Source: Alkalinema pantanalense
GTDB lineage: Bacteria; Cyanobacteriota; Cyanobacteriia; Leptolyngbyales; Leptolyngbyaceae
Assembly (NCBI RefSeq): GCF_050753345.1
Contig: NZ_JBLZFX010000021.1
Location: 9,138-73,137 of the forward strand
Reading direction: 5' to 3'
Length of the DNA: 64,000 nucleotides
Part shown: positions 15,743 through 24,839 of the stretch, in pieces
Layout of the letters: each line of letters starts with the position of its first letter
Numbering within the stretch: the first letter of the stretch is position 1
Made by a program: the position numbers and the translations under genes
Notes under the pieces: model-generated
The model's database searches: none
Seen by the model: the letters and a program-made list of their open reading frames with translations, nothing else
What the model was told of the DNA's origin: nothing

Positions 15743-16570
15743 ATGACTTCCCCACAAAATTTAGGGTTTTGGTTCAATGGCGCAATGCAATTTAGCTCAA
15801 CGATCGAACTCTCAATTACGGATCCAGGATTACTCTACGGAGCCACAGTATTTACCACCCTGCGGATTTATCAGCAATCCCTCGATCATCCCCTGACGCA
15901 CTGGACTGAACATTGCGATCGCCTGCGCCACAACCTCCAAACCTTTGGCTGGGTCATGCCGGAGTGGTCGCAAGTCCGCCAAGGGGCTGAATGTCTGAGT
16001 CAACACTACCCTGTCCTACGAATCACGGTCTTTCCCGATGGCCGCGAGTGGATTACCGGACGACCTCTACCCGCCGATCTAGTCCAACGACAACAACAGG
16101 GGATTACCGCCTGGGTAGCTAACCTGGATTGGACGCGATCGCTCCCCGGTCAGAAAACTGGAAATTACCTAGTCCCCTGGCTCGCATTACAAACGGCCCA
16201 AAGCCAGCAAGCCCAGGAAGCCATTTTGACCACTTCCCAAGGCCATTGGCTAGAAACCAGTACCGGCAACCTCTGGGGCTATGTAGACGGCACTTGGTAC
16301 ACCCCACCCCTCAACAATCCATCCCTCGACCACAGCAGCATCCTACCGGGCATTCAGCGGCAGGCGATCCTGCAATTCTGTCAGACCCAGGGGCTGTCAA
16401 CAGCACAGGTACCGTGGACTCCCAACTTAATTCAGCGGTTTCACGTAATTGCCTATTCCAACTCTGTAGTAGAGCTTGTGCCCATTCAACGGGTATTACT
16501 GGGAGAACGTAGGTTATCTTTTGCCCCAGATCACCCCGCATTACAGGCACTGCATAGCTATTTTCTTTAA
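15743..16570 (+). CDS. pabC: Class IV aminotransferase, aminodeoxychorismate lyase-like
   Basis: A 275-residue PLP fold-type IV enzyme. The N-terminal FWFNGAMQFSSTIELSITDPGLLYGATVFTTLRIY is typical of PabC and branched-chain aminotransferases. The PLP Lys probably lies in the GQKTGNYLVPWLAL segment. The C-terminal half has AILTTSQGHWLETSTGNLW, the strongly conserved TE/S-x-x-x-x-N-x region. The length and the GLLYG motif suggest 4-amino-4-deoxychorismate lyase (folate synthesis), but a D-amino-acid aminotransferase cannot be excluded. ATG start. A small membrane protein gene follows 15 bases later. Confidence 0.75.
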   Translation: MTSPQNLGFWFNGAMQFSSTIELSITDPGLLYGATVFTTLRIYQQSLDHPLTHWTEHCDRLRHNLQTFGWVMPEWSQVRQGAECLSQHYPVLRITVFPDGREWITGRPLPADLVQRQQQGITAWVANLDWTRSLPGQKTGNYLVPWLALQTAQSQQAQEAILTTSQGHWLETSTGNLWGYVDGTWYTPPLNNPSLDHSSILPGIQRQAILQFCQTQGLSTAQVPWTPNLIQRFHVIAYSNSVVELVPIQRVLLGERRLSFAPDHPALQALHSYFL

Positions 16571-16585
16571 CCAAATTCATAACCT

Positions 16586-16795
16586 ATGAAATCAATCCGC
16601 AGAAGTCTGCGCCAGCAACGCCTTCAAAGGCAAGCGCAGGGAGGATTTGTGGTTGCATTATTCAGCTTGATGGCCGCCTTTCTGCTGCTTCGGGCATTGG
16701 TGCTGGGGATGCCAACCAGTGAGGGAAATCCACGCTTGCAAACCCAGCATCTTCAACCGATGAACTCCTCCGCCCCGCCCGCCCAGGAAATTTAA
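16586..16795 (+). CDS. Possible small single-span membrane protein
   Basis: An open frame of 69 codons, 15 bases after pabC and in the same direction. The protein starts with a strongly basic segment (RRSLRQQRLQRQAQ), then one hydrophobic helix (FVVALFSLMAAFLLLRALVL), then a polar Pro/Ser tail. This is the layout of a small inner-membrane protein. No ribosome binding site or family is evident, so it remains a hypothetical gene. Confidence 0.45.
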   Translation: MKSIRRSLRQQRLQRQAQGGFVVALFSLMAAFLLLRALVLGMPTSEGNPRLQTQHLQPMNSSAPPAQEI

Positions 16796-17028
16796 TTCCC
16801 ATCCCGATTTTTTAAGGAGATGATGGTCTATAGGAATAGCTGCACTGTCAAGAGCTTGATGAAGGGCTTGATGAAAGGCTCATAATCATAGAGATCACAG
16901 TGCGGCATTCCGCACCCGATCGCATTCTGAGAAGGGATCCCAAGTTTCTGAGGATACGTTAAGATTAATTAACAATAAGAAGCAAACTAGGGATCGACCC
17001 ATCACATCCTTTAGGAGGGATAACCCCG

Positions 17029-18870
17029 GTGAATAAACGGTGGAGAAATGCAGGACTCTACGCGCTCTTAGCGATCGTGGTCATCGCGCTAGCGACGGCC
17101 TTTATCGATCGCCAGCCGCCTGCTAAGGAAAACTGGAAATATAGTGAGTTTATCCAGCAAGTTGAGGCAAAACAGGTTGAAAAGGCCAGCCTGAGCAGCG
17201 ATCGTACCCGTGCAGTGGTCACACGCAAAGATGGCGAAAAATTCATCGTTAACCTGCTTCCGGGCGACAGCAAATTGATCGATACCCTCACCAAGAATGA
17301 TGTGGATATCTCTGTTCTGCCCCAACAGGATGAGGGATTCTGGCTGCGGGCATTAAGTAGCCTATTCTTCCCCATTCTGCTGTTGGTCGGTCTGTTTTTC
17401 TTGTTACGTCGTGCCCAGAATGGCCCTGGCAGCCAAGCCATGAACTTTGGTAAGTCCAAAGCTCGTGTGCAGATGGAACCCCAAACCCAAGTCACCTTTG
17501 GGGATGTAGCGGGGATTGACCAAGCCAAGCTGGAATTGGCGGAAGTGGTGGACTTTTTGAAGAACGCCGATCGCTTTACAGCCGTGGGTGCAAAGATTCC
17601 TAAGGGTGTGCTGTTAGTGGGACCTCCTGGAACCGGTAAAACCCTCCTGGCTAAGGCAGTCGCTGGGGAAGCAGGCGTGCCGTTCTTCTCCATCTCCGGT
17701 TCGGAGTTCGTGGAAATGTTCGTTGGGGTGGGTGCATCCCGCGTGCGCGACTTGTTTGAACAAGCGAAAACCAACGCTCCTTGCATTGTCTTCATCGATG
17801 AAATTGACGCTGTGGGTCGTCAACGGGGCGCAGGTCTCGGCGGCGGTAACGACGAGCGGGAACAAACCCTGAACCAATTGCTGACCGAAATGGACGGCTT
17901 TGAGGGTAACACTGGCATCATCATCATCGCCGCAACCAACCGTCCCGACGTATTGGATGCAGCCCTGCTACGACCCGGTCGTTTCGATCGCCAAGTCGTG
18001 GTCGATCGGCCTGACTATGCTGGTCGTTTTGAAGTTCTCAAAGTCCACGCCCGTGGCAAAACCTTGGGCAAAGACGTGGATCTGGAAAAAATTGCCCGTC
18101 GAACCCCTGGCTTTACGGGAGCAGACCTGTCTAACTTGCTGAACGAAGCTGCCATCTTGGCCGCTCGACGCAACCTGACGGAAATCTCCATGGATGAAGT
18201 CAACGACGCAATCGATCGTGTCCTGGCTGGGCCCGAGAAGAAAGATCGGGTCATGAGCGAGAAACGTAAAGAATTGGTTGCTTATCACGAAGCCGGTCAC
18301 GCGATCGTTGGGGCCTTGATGCCAGACTACGATCCCGTCCAAAAAATCAGCATCATTCCTCGTGGTCGGGCCGGTGGCTTAACCTGGTTCACTCCCAGCG
18401 AAGAGCGGATGGACTCCGGTCTGTATTCCCGTTCCTACCTGCAAAACCAAATGGCCGTTGCCCTAGGTGGCCGTGTGGCGGAAGAAATTATCTTCGGCGA
18501 TGAAGAAGTCACTACCGGTGCATCCAATGACCTGCAACAGGTTGCTCGGGTGGCGCGTCAAATGGTGATGCGGTTTGGGATGAGCGATCGCCTAGGTCCT
18601 GTAGCTCTGGGTCGTTCCTCCGGCGGGATGTTCCTCGGTCGGGACATCATGTCTGAGCGGGACTTCTCGGAAGAAACAGCGGCTACGGTCGATGACGAGG
18701 TGCGTAACTTGGTGGATCAAGCCTATCGCCGTTGTAAGCAAGTTCTGACAGAAAACCGTCACGTTCTAGATAAATTGGCCCAAATGCTGGTTGAGAAAGA
18801 AACGGTAGATGCAGAGGAACTGCAAGAGTTGCTGGCAACCAATGATGTCAAAATGGCAACGTTTGCCTAA
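17029..18870 (+). CDS. ftsH: ATP-dependent zinc metalloprotease FtsH
   Basis: A 613-residue membrane AAA protease that removes damaged thylakoid proteins, including photosystem II D1, and other substrates. Two transmembrane helices flank a lumenal domain (about residues 8-26 and 108-126). The AAA module has Walker A GPPGTGKT at 198-205, FIDEIDAVG (Walker B) and the pore motif SEFVEMFVGVGASRVRDLF. The zinc site HEAGH is at 420-424. The start is GTG 17029, with TAGGAGGG upstream. A hairpin terminator follows at 18992. Cyanobacteria carry several FtsH paralogues; which one this is cannot be told without a tree. Confidence 0.96.
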   Translation: MNKRWRNAGLYALLAIVVIALATAFIDRQPPAKENWKYSEFIQQVEAKQVEKASLSSDRTRAVVTRKDGEKFIVNLLPGDSKLIDTLTKNDVDISVLPQQDEGFWLRALSSLFFPILLLVGLFFLLRRAQNGPGSQAMNFGKSKARVQMEPQTQVTFGDVAGIDQAKLELAEVVDFLKNADRFTAVGAKIPKGVLLVGPPGTGKTLLAKAVAGEAGVPFFSISGSEFVEMFVGVGASRVRDLFEQAKTNAPCIVFIDEIDAVGRQRGAGLGGGNDEREQTLNQLLTEMDGFEGNTGIIIIAATNRPDVLDAALLRPGRFDRQVVVDRPDYAGRFEVLKVHARGKTLGKDVDLEKIARRTPGFTGADLSNLLNEAAILAARRNLTEISMDEVNDAIDRVLAGPEKKDRVMSEKRKELVAYHEAGHAIVGALMPDYDPVQKISIIPRGRAGGLTWFTPSEERMDSGLYSRSYLQNQMAVALGGRVAEEIIFGDEEVTTGASNDLQQVARVARQMVMRFGMSDRLGPVALGRSSGGMFLGRDIMSERDFSEETAATVDDEVRNLVDQAYRRCKQVLTENRHVLDKLAQMLVEKETVDAEELQELLATNDVKMATFA

Positions 18871-18991
18871 TAGGTCTGCCTTCTGACTCCTGGGTCGCCC
18901 GAGCGCAACTGTTTTAACGATTAATTGATTATCTGATGGGTCTAAGGGATCACCTTCATTTAAGTGACCCATTCAAGTCACCCATTGCACC

Positions 18992-19021
18992 AGCTCTACT
19001 GATTTAAGTAGAGCTTTTTTA
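18992..19021 (+). terminator. Rho-independent terminator after ftsH
   Basis: AGCTCTACT and AGTAGAGCT pair as a 9-bp stem around a six-base loop, followed directly by TTTTTT. It is about 120 bases past the ftsH stop. Confidence 0.85.
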
Positions 19022-19144
19022 TTGACTGAATTTATTGACGCTAGACGGAACATTCCCTGGCGAGCTAGATCAGGGGGAGTAAAGTCCCCCAACCTAGCAA
19101 ATTCAACGGTAGATGACTTGGATCGAGGCTGGAAGGGATGGAGT

Positions 19145-19693
19145 CTAACATGCTTCCAAGCCTTCCATTTGGCGTTTCATCTGAATATTACAAAGATGCT
19201 TTTTCACCGTGTCGATCGTGATGTGGAGCCGTTCTGCAATTTCCTTGCGGGAGAGGTTAGCCCGCCGTAACTGCCAGACTTCCGCTTCACGAGGGGTTAG
19301 TCCATAGCGTTGCGCTTCAGAAAATGCGAGACTTTGCCAGGATTGTTGCTGATCCTCTAGCCGAATTAAAAAGCAGGGATCGGCGATCGTATCTAGCTGT
19401 AACCACTGCACCCGTAGGCGGTAACGGTGGTGATTAGAGGTCGTAATTTCCGACTCCAGTACGAGGGGCTGATGCTCAAACCATTCCCGACTTTCCCGCA
19501 GAGACGCACAGAGAGATCGCACCTCTTTCGGAATTTCACCCATTTGGTTGGTAAGCGTTTGACAAATTCGTTGGGCCGGAAGATTGGCATACACCAATTC
19601 TCCGTGCGGTTGCACAATTAAAATTCCATCCACCAATCCTTCCAAGACAGACATGAGAAACAGACTGGAGGTTTGTAATACACCTGATTTCAT
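19145..19693 (-). CDS. LuxR-family transcriptional regulator with PAS-like N-terminus
   Basis: A 182-residue regulator. The C-terminal about 60 residues are a GerE/LuxR helix-turn-helix: LTPREAEVWQLRRANLSRKE, then IAERLHITIDTVKKHLCNI. The N-terminal part (LEGLVDGILIVQPHGELVYAN) reads as a PAS-like sensor fold, with no receiver-type Asp, so it probably responds to a ligand or partner rather than to a kinase. The target is unknown. It has ATG start and its own 5' region of 332 bp before the TolB-like gene. It sits between ftsH and the kai region, on the opposite strand to both kaiABC and ftsH. Confidence 0.82.
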   Translation of the reverse strand: MKSGVLQTSSLFLMSVLEGLVDGILIVQPHGELVYANLPAQRICQTLTNQMGEIPKEVRSLCASLRESREWFEHQPLVLESEITTSNHHRYRLRVQWLQLDTIADPCFLIRLEDQQQSWQSLAFSEAQRYGLTPREAEVWQLRRANLSRKEIAERLHITIDTVKKHLCNIQMKRQMEGLEAC

Positions 19694-20025
19694 AGTTTTG
19701 ATGGGGGCTTAAATCATCAACAGAATAGTGCTTGTTCAGTAATCTATCCGTAACCTATCAGTAGACTCACACAACTACGTTTTATGCATCCACGGGCAAT
19801 CAGAACAGATAATGCACCTCGATCGGGGCAACCATGAACCCCATCGTGGTTCCTATTTTTAAGTTGCTACCTTTAGTTGCTACCTTGGCAAGTTTTCCGA
19901 TTCCGTAGGGGCATAAGATTCCCTAGTCCTGCTGTCAAATTCTCAATTTGTGGGCATAATCCTGAAGAAACGCCGATCGCGCTTGTAGTGGTTATTACGG
20001 ATCACCTTACTGTTGGTTAATCTCT
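19694..20025. other. 332-bp divergent intergenic region, no gene
   Basis: Holds the promoters of the LuxR-type regulator and the TolB-like gene. A short direct repeat AGTTGCTACC occurs at about 19862 and 19875. No RNA gene or strong palindrome was recognised. Confidence 0.5.
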
Positions 20026-21207
20026 ATGCAAATCGCTTATCTCACACAGGGCAAGCTATTTCTCACCACTCATCAGGCTCAAACAAGGGAGATAGAAAGC
20101 GAGTTTGGCCAAACGGTGCAGGTGAGAAGCCTACAAATGCAGCGCCAAAAAGCCTGGAAAAATCGCGGCATTATGGAAATGATGATGCCTCCTGCCGCTG
20201 TCGCTCAGATGAAAAATCAGCCGGAGGCAACGATTCCCATCGCCATTACCAGTTTGTGCCGTGGGCAAGAGCAAACTCTCCTGTATGCCCTGGAAGCAGG
20301 AGACGTAGGCGGAATTTTCAAGTTCGATCCCAGTTGCGATCGAGAATTACGTCTGTTTCATAATGCCGATTTTCGAGTCGGGCATTTGGATTACCAGCCA
20401 GAACTAGGTCTAATTGCCTGCACAACCACCTATCCGACGGGCATTTCCAATCTCGCCACCATGGCCATTGATGGCAATCGTCCCCGAGACATCACCGAAG
20501 GCGATTCCCTAGATCTAGCTCCCCGTTGGATTTCTGGAGCCGGTAAGGCCCTGGTCTATCAGTCCGCAGGCTTGGGGCGCACGGCGGATGGCTATGTGGG
20601 CGATCGCGCTCCCTTTACGATCGAAAAACTCGATTTTAATCAAGCGAACATTACCAGCCTCGCAGCAGATCCCAAAGCCGATTTACTCTCCCCACAAATC
20701 GCAGCCAATGGCCTGCTCTACTACATCCGCCGTCCCTACAAAGCCCGTCACAGTGGATTTAATCCCCTCAAACTGCTGCAAGAGATAGTGTTGATTCCCG
20801 TACGGTTGCTGCATGCCATTTTTCAGTGGCTCAACTTTTTCACACAAATGTACACAGGTAAACCCTTGATGCGAGCGGGCACCAACCAAAAGGTGGAACC
20901 CAAAATGCTTAAAGCCTGGGGAGAATGGATTACCCCCGAACAATTAAAGGACAAGAACTTTGGCGATGCGGATGCGCCATCCCTCGTGCCGCGCACTTGG
21001 CAACTGGTACGACAACCGCAACAAGGTACAGGCAGTCCAGAAGTGGTTGCAGAGGGAGTTTTGGCCTACGATTTAGCTCAAGATGGCACGATCGTTTACA
21101 CCAACGGCAGTGCTGTCTACGCCATCTCCCCTGAAGGACAGCGATCGCGTTTACTGGTTGGCAGCTTGATTGAGTCAGTCACGGCCCTCAGCCAATCCCC
21201 CCATTAA
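20026..21207 (+). CDS. TolB-like beta-propeller protein of unknown role
   Basis: A 393-residue protein without a signal peptide. Several segments look like propeller blades: MQIAYLTQGKLFLTT, GIFKFDPSCDRELRLF, GISNLATMAIDGNRPRDITE, DLAPRWISGAGKALVYQSAG, LLSPQIAANGLLYYIRRPY, GVLAYDLAQDGTIVYTNGSA and AVYAISPEGQRSRLL. The alternation of DG/NG turns and PRWS-like motifs resembles TolB/WD40-like repeats. A helical, hydrophobic insertion (LKLLQEIVLIPVRLLHAIFQWLNFF) in the second half may attach it to a membrane. I know no characterised homologue. ATG start; convergent with the kinase gene. Confidence 0.72.
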   Translation: MQIAYLTQGKLFLTTHQAQTREIESEFGQTVQVRSLQMQRQKAWKNRGIMEMMMPPAAVAQMKNQPEATIPIAITSLCRGQEQTLLYALEAGDVGGIFKFDPSCDRELRLFHNADFRVGHLDYQPELGLIACTTTYPTGISNLATMAIDGNRPRDITEGDSLDLAPRWISGAGKALVYQSAGLGRTADGYVGDRAPFTIEKLDFNQANITSLAADPKADLLSPQIAANGLLYYIRRPYKARHSGFNPLKLLQEIVLIPVRLLHAIFQWLNFFTQMYTGKPLMRAGTNQKVEPKMLKAWGEWITPEQLKDKNFGDADAPSLVPRTWQLVRQPQQGTGSPEVVAEGVLAYDLAQDGTIVYTNGSAVYAISPEGQRSRLLVGSLIESVTALSQSPH

Positions 21208-21261
21208 GAAACTGTTCTAGGGAGCGATTGCTTAGCTCCTCTATACTGCCCATCCCATCCA

Positions 21262-24200
21262 TTAGGGCTGCAAACCTAAGCGCTGCCGAACCTGATCCAG
21301 CAAGCCTTCCATCGATAAACTCGGCAATGTCACTTGAACATTCGGCATCGCTGTAAATGAGCCCCGCCGCCGCCCTGACTTCGTGTGATAGTCAATCAAC
21401 AAAACAGGCAGATGGGGATTGACCTGATTCACTTGGTGTAAGCCCAGTTTGATAGTTTCCGCCGAAACCCCTTCATGCCAATATACCAAGAGCTGCTGTA
21501 CCAATTGGGTCTGAAGCCGATGCAAGAGGCTGAGCTGATCGGGGACTATTCCACCCCGCAACCCAGCTGTTTGAATGTAGTGCATTAAAGCATTTAACCA
21601 GTCCATACCTTGGGTTAATAGTTTGCTTTCATGGCCAAGCCGTGGACTAAAAATTGCACCATCCACAGCTAAAATGAACGGCTGTCTTGCTCCAGACTTG
21701 ACAGCAAGTTCAATCACTTGCACCAGCGATCGCGCCATTTGGGGCGCAAGAGGCCACTGTTTTGGCTTCATTAAACAGGGAAAAATTGTCAATTCCTTGA
21801 TTTGGGTTGCCGCCTGGGCAATTGCCGTATCTAACACCACGATCGGTAAAGAAGCTAAACAGGTTTGCGATCGTAACTGATTGAGGTAGGATAGCGGATC
21901 CGAAACTTGGCCACTGAGCAAAACGACCTTAGGCTGCCAGACCCGAGCCAAGAGTTCCGCTTGTTCCAAATCCGCTGCCTCAATCACACGATAGTTATGG
22001 CTATGGAGCAGATGACTCCACTCCATTTCATCCGACTCTAGCTCTGACGTCAGGCAGAGAATGGATTGAATCGTTTGCACCTCACTGGATTGATGATCTA
22101 GTCCTTCTACCGAATTTTGCGTTAACTGATCCAGCATATGGGCTAGGAGACGATGCCGAATGGGCAACCCTAAAAAGCCATCGGCTTGATTACAGTAGGC
22201 TTGGTGCTGTTCCGCTGAACTAGCCATCACAATCACTGGGATCTGGCAAGTTTTGGGATCCGATTTAAGCAGGGTCAGCACATCCCACCCGGACAGCATC
22301 GGCAAAAAGGGATTGAGTAAAATGGCACAGGGTTGCAGCTGGCGAGCTTTTTCTAGGGCTTCTGTGCCCGATCTCGCCACAATCACTCGATAATTCAGCG
22401 CCATTAGTTGATCACTGGCATCCTCCAAACTCCGCACACTGACTTCGACGACTAACACTAACCGATTGACCACTGAACTGATGCCTGAGGGCGGATCCTC
22501 AATCGTCACCACAGACTTGAAGACAGGGGGCGTTGGGGGCAGCAGTAAAGTAAATTGACTCCCTTTATTTTCCCGAGAAATAAAAGTAACATCCCCCCCA
22601 TGGAGCCGAGCCAGCCGTTGGGTTAGCACCAGTCCTAACCCAGTTCCTTCAAATTGTCGGGTTAACGGACTTTCTAATTGTTGGAATTTCTGAAAAATGA
22701 GATGTTGCTTATCTGCGGGAATCCCAATCCCCGTATCCCAGACGGTAAAGGCAATCCACCCCTCCCAATTAGCCACCCTGATGCCAACTTTGCCTTCAGG
22801 CTCAGTAAATTTCAGAGCATTGGATAATAGATGCACCAACATTTGCTTGAGGCGATTAGGATCGGCCACAACCGTTTCCAATCCCGGTTGCACTTCTAGG
22901 GCCAGATCAGAACTCTGCGACGAGTCCAAGACAGGATGTCCATCCCGATGAGCGTCTTGGCTTTGAGGGCTGGAAGATGAGGTATCATCCGGTGGCCAGC
23001 GCATTTGTTGGGCTTGGTCAAAGGCAATTTGGCAAATCTCGGCAATTCGAATCGTTTGCCAACTCAGCTCAATCTGGCCCGCTTCCATCCGCGTCAAGTC
23101 AAGAATATCGTTGACCAGATGCATCAAATGTTTGCCACTGCGATGAATCAATTGGACATACCGTCGTTGCCGATCGTTCAGCGCCCCAACGGACTCCTCT
23201 TTCATCAAGCCAGATAACCCCAAGACTGCGGTCAACGGCGTGCGTAACTCATGACTCATACAGGCCAAAAAGTCATCCTTCAACCGATTGAGCTGAATTA
23301 AATCGGCATTCTTGGCGGCTAATTCCCGAGTCAGTTGATGCTGTTCAGTAACATCCTGCACCCAAATTAATTCCCAATCTTCGATCGCAGCCATTGGGCC
23401 GCCCTCTGCTTGGCGCTCAAGGGTTGCAATCTGTGCAGCCATTTGAGTTGGCTGCACAGATTGGGTCGGTTCCCCATGCCCCGATGTCATCTCGCCCTGC
23501 GATCGTGGCCTGCCTTGCCCGCCCAACCCAGGGCTAGGCTCCTGTAAACCATTGGTCGCCGCTAACAGGGTGGAGCTTAAGGAGACACGGGTAAATTGCA
23601 AAATAACTTCCTGCCCCGTTCGCAAGCCGCAGCGACAGAGGTAGCTGGAGCAATCGTCCCCAGACGGTAAACATTCCAGGATCGAGAGGGGCGTAGGAGC
23701 CGTCGCGACTGGAGAAGACACCGCAGGAGACGGCGCAGCTTTTTGAGACGGCACAATTGGCTCATTCATCGCACAGGAACCTTCGGATCCCATACAATCT
23801 CCGTCCGAGGCTAGCATTTCACGATGGAACAAGCGATTAACCCATTGCAGCAATGCCATGGGGTCTTCTAAGTCTTCAACCAATTTTTGCCAATGGAGAT
23901 TGGAATGCCAGCGTCCCAATTGACGACTATTTAAAAGGGCTGGTAAGGGCAGATAGTTCAGTAACTCCAGAAAACAAGGCATTTGCTCCAAAACAAAGGG
24001 CCGCAGACCTTGAGGATCGATCTCCCCCCACAAAGGCTGCAAATCCTCTAAGGACTGCTCCCCATCCAGAGAGTGATCGAGTAATTTTGGCACCAGTTGA
24101 TGGAGAAACAGCACTCCACGGACTCGAGACTGGGCATCGACAACCAGTACCCGATCGCTGTGCCATTGCTGACATTGCAGGAGTGCCAATCTTAGGGAGA

Positions 24201-24270
24201 GTGTGGCGGAACAGAAGATTCCCGGTGCAGGAGTCATCCACAATTTTGGCGGCGGCGCTTCATTCAACAT
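21262..24270 (-). CDS. Hybrid sensor histidine kinase with pseudo-receiver domains, beside kaiABC
   Basis: A 1002-residue protein. N-terminus: a CBS-like segment (about residues 14-75, SDRVLVVDAQSRVRGVLFLH). A region ending in LIWVQDVTEQHQLTREL (about 285-315) is PAS/PAC-like, with a Gly/Ser/Gln-rich insertion before it. The kinase core has the phospho-acceptor His340 in MSHELRTPLTAVLG. The ATPase has LLSNALKFTEPEG (N box), VWDTGIGIP (G1), IFQKFQQLE and GTGLGLVL (G2). Two receiver-like domains follow. In the first the acceptor Asp is Asn653 (ILLNPFLPMLSGWDV) and the usual KP Lys is Leu (GLPIRH). In the second the position is Ser786 (VVLLSGQVSDP). A last about 130 residues are unassigned. It is transcribed away from kaiA across 569 bp. 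Clock involvement is inferred from position only. Confidence 0.85.
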   Translation of the reverse strand: MLNEAPPPKLWMTPAPGIFCSATLSLRLALLQCQQWHSDRVLVVDAQSRVRGVLFLHQLVPKLLDHSLDGEQSLEDLQPLWGEIDPQGLRPFVLEQMPCFLELLNYLPLPALLNSRQLGRWHSNLHWQKLVEDLEDPMALLQWVNRLFHREMLASDGDCMGSEGSCAMNEPIVPSQKAAPSPAVSSPVATAPTPLSILECLPSGDDCSSYLCRCGLRTGQEVILQFTRVSLSSTLLAATNGLQEPSPGLGGQGRPRSQGEMTSGHGEPTQSVQPTQMAAQIATLERQAEGGPMAAIEDWELIWVQDVTEQHQLTRELAAKNADLIQLNRLKDDFLACMSHELRTPLTAVLGLSGLMKEESVGALNDRQRRYVQLIHRSGKHLMHLVNDILDLTRMEAGQIELSWQTIRIAEICQIAFDQAQQMRWPPDDTSSSSPQSQDAHRDGHPVLDSSQSSDLALEVQPGLETVVADPNRLKQMLVHLLSNALKFTEPEGKVGIRVANWEGWIAFTVWDTGIGIPADKQHLIFQKFQQLESPLTRQFEGTGLGLVLTQRLARLHGGDVTFISRENKGSQFTLLLPPTPPVFKSVVTIEDPPSGISSVVNRLVLVVEVSVRSLEDASDQLMALNYRVIVARSGTEALEKARQLQPCAILLNPFLPMLSGWDVLTLLKSDPKTCQIPVIVMASSAEQHQAYCNQADGFLGLPIRHRLLAHMLDQLTQNSVEGLDHQSSEVQTIQSILCLTSELESDEMEWSHLLHSHNYRVIEAADLEQAELLARVWQPKVVLLSGQVSDPLSYLNQLRSQTCLASLPIVVLDTAIAQAATQIKELTIFPCLMKPKQWPLAPQMARSLVQVIELAVKSGARQPFILAVDGAIFSPRLGHESKLLTQGMDWLNALMHYIQTAGLRGGIVPDQLSLLHRLQTQLVQQLLVYWHEGVSAETIKLGLHQVNQVNPHLPVLLIDYHTKSGRRRGSFTAMPNVQVTLPSLSMEGLLDQVRQRLGLQP

Positions 24271-24839
24271 ATGGCCCTAGCACAGGTATGATGCGAGCAA
24301 TGAACATCTAACGATGATCCGAGGTACACGCTGCAATAGAGGACTGTGCTTGCAGTCCGCCATTGCAGAGACTCATGCAGAGACTCAGATGAGTCAACCG
24401 ATCCAAGAAATCACGATTTATTCAACTCGACTGAAAACACTGTGAATTCCAGGAAACTATCAACCAACTCTATCCATGCCGAACAACATCTATACCAGGA
24501 AACCTTGAATTTCCAGGCATTCCAGAAAACCCATAACCGTTTCGGCCCTAGGATAGAATTCAAGACTCTGCCCCAATTATGACCCTGGATTTATCGAAAA
24601 GGGTTGTCCCGTTATAATGAATTCATGCTTACAATCTTAAAAAAAGCTTAAGCCAGCGAGTTTTTCATTCATTTTCATTCCTGCAAATCCTCTAGGCTAT
24701 CTAGATTGGGTTGCATACTGCCAATACTTCAAACCGCTAGGAGCTAGGGGAATTGCTGTGGATCTTCCTAGGAGATTCAGTCCCTCGACCGCTCCTGATT
24801 TGCCAACGCCCCATTTAAATATCTTTTTTAATTCCCATT
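24271..24839. promoter_or_regulatory. Divergent control region between the hybrid kinase and kaiA
   Basis: A 569 bp gap with no convincing gene. A perfect -10-like TATAAT lies at 24613-24618 in the kaiA direction, without a clear -35 at 17 bp, about 222 bases before the kaiA start. TTAAAAAAAGCTTAAG (about 24637-24652) is a near-palindrome directly downstream. Any clock feedback control of kaiA and the kinase would act here; this is inference. Confidence 0.45.

Noticed and set aside
24346..24582. 78-codon frame in the kinase-kaiA gap
   Set aside because: No ribosome site, no domain and random-like composition; the gap is better read as a control region.
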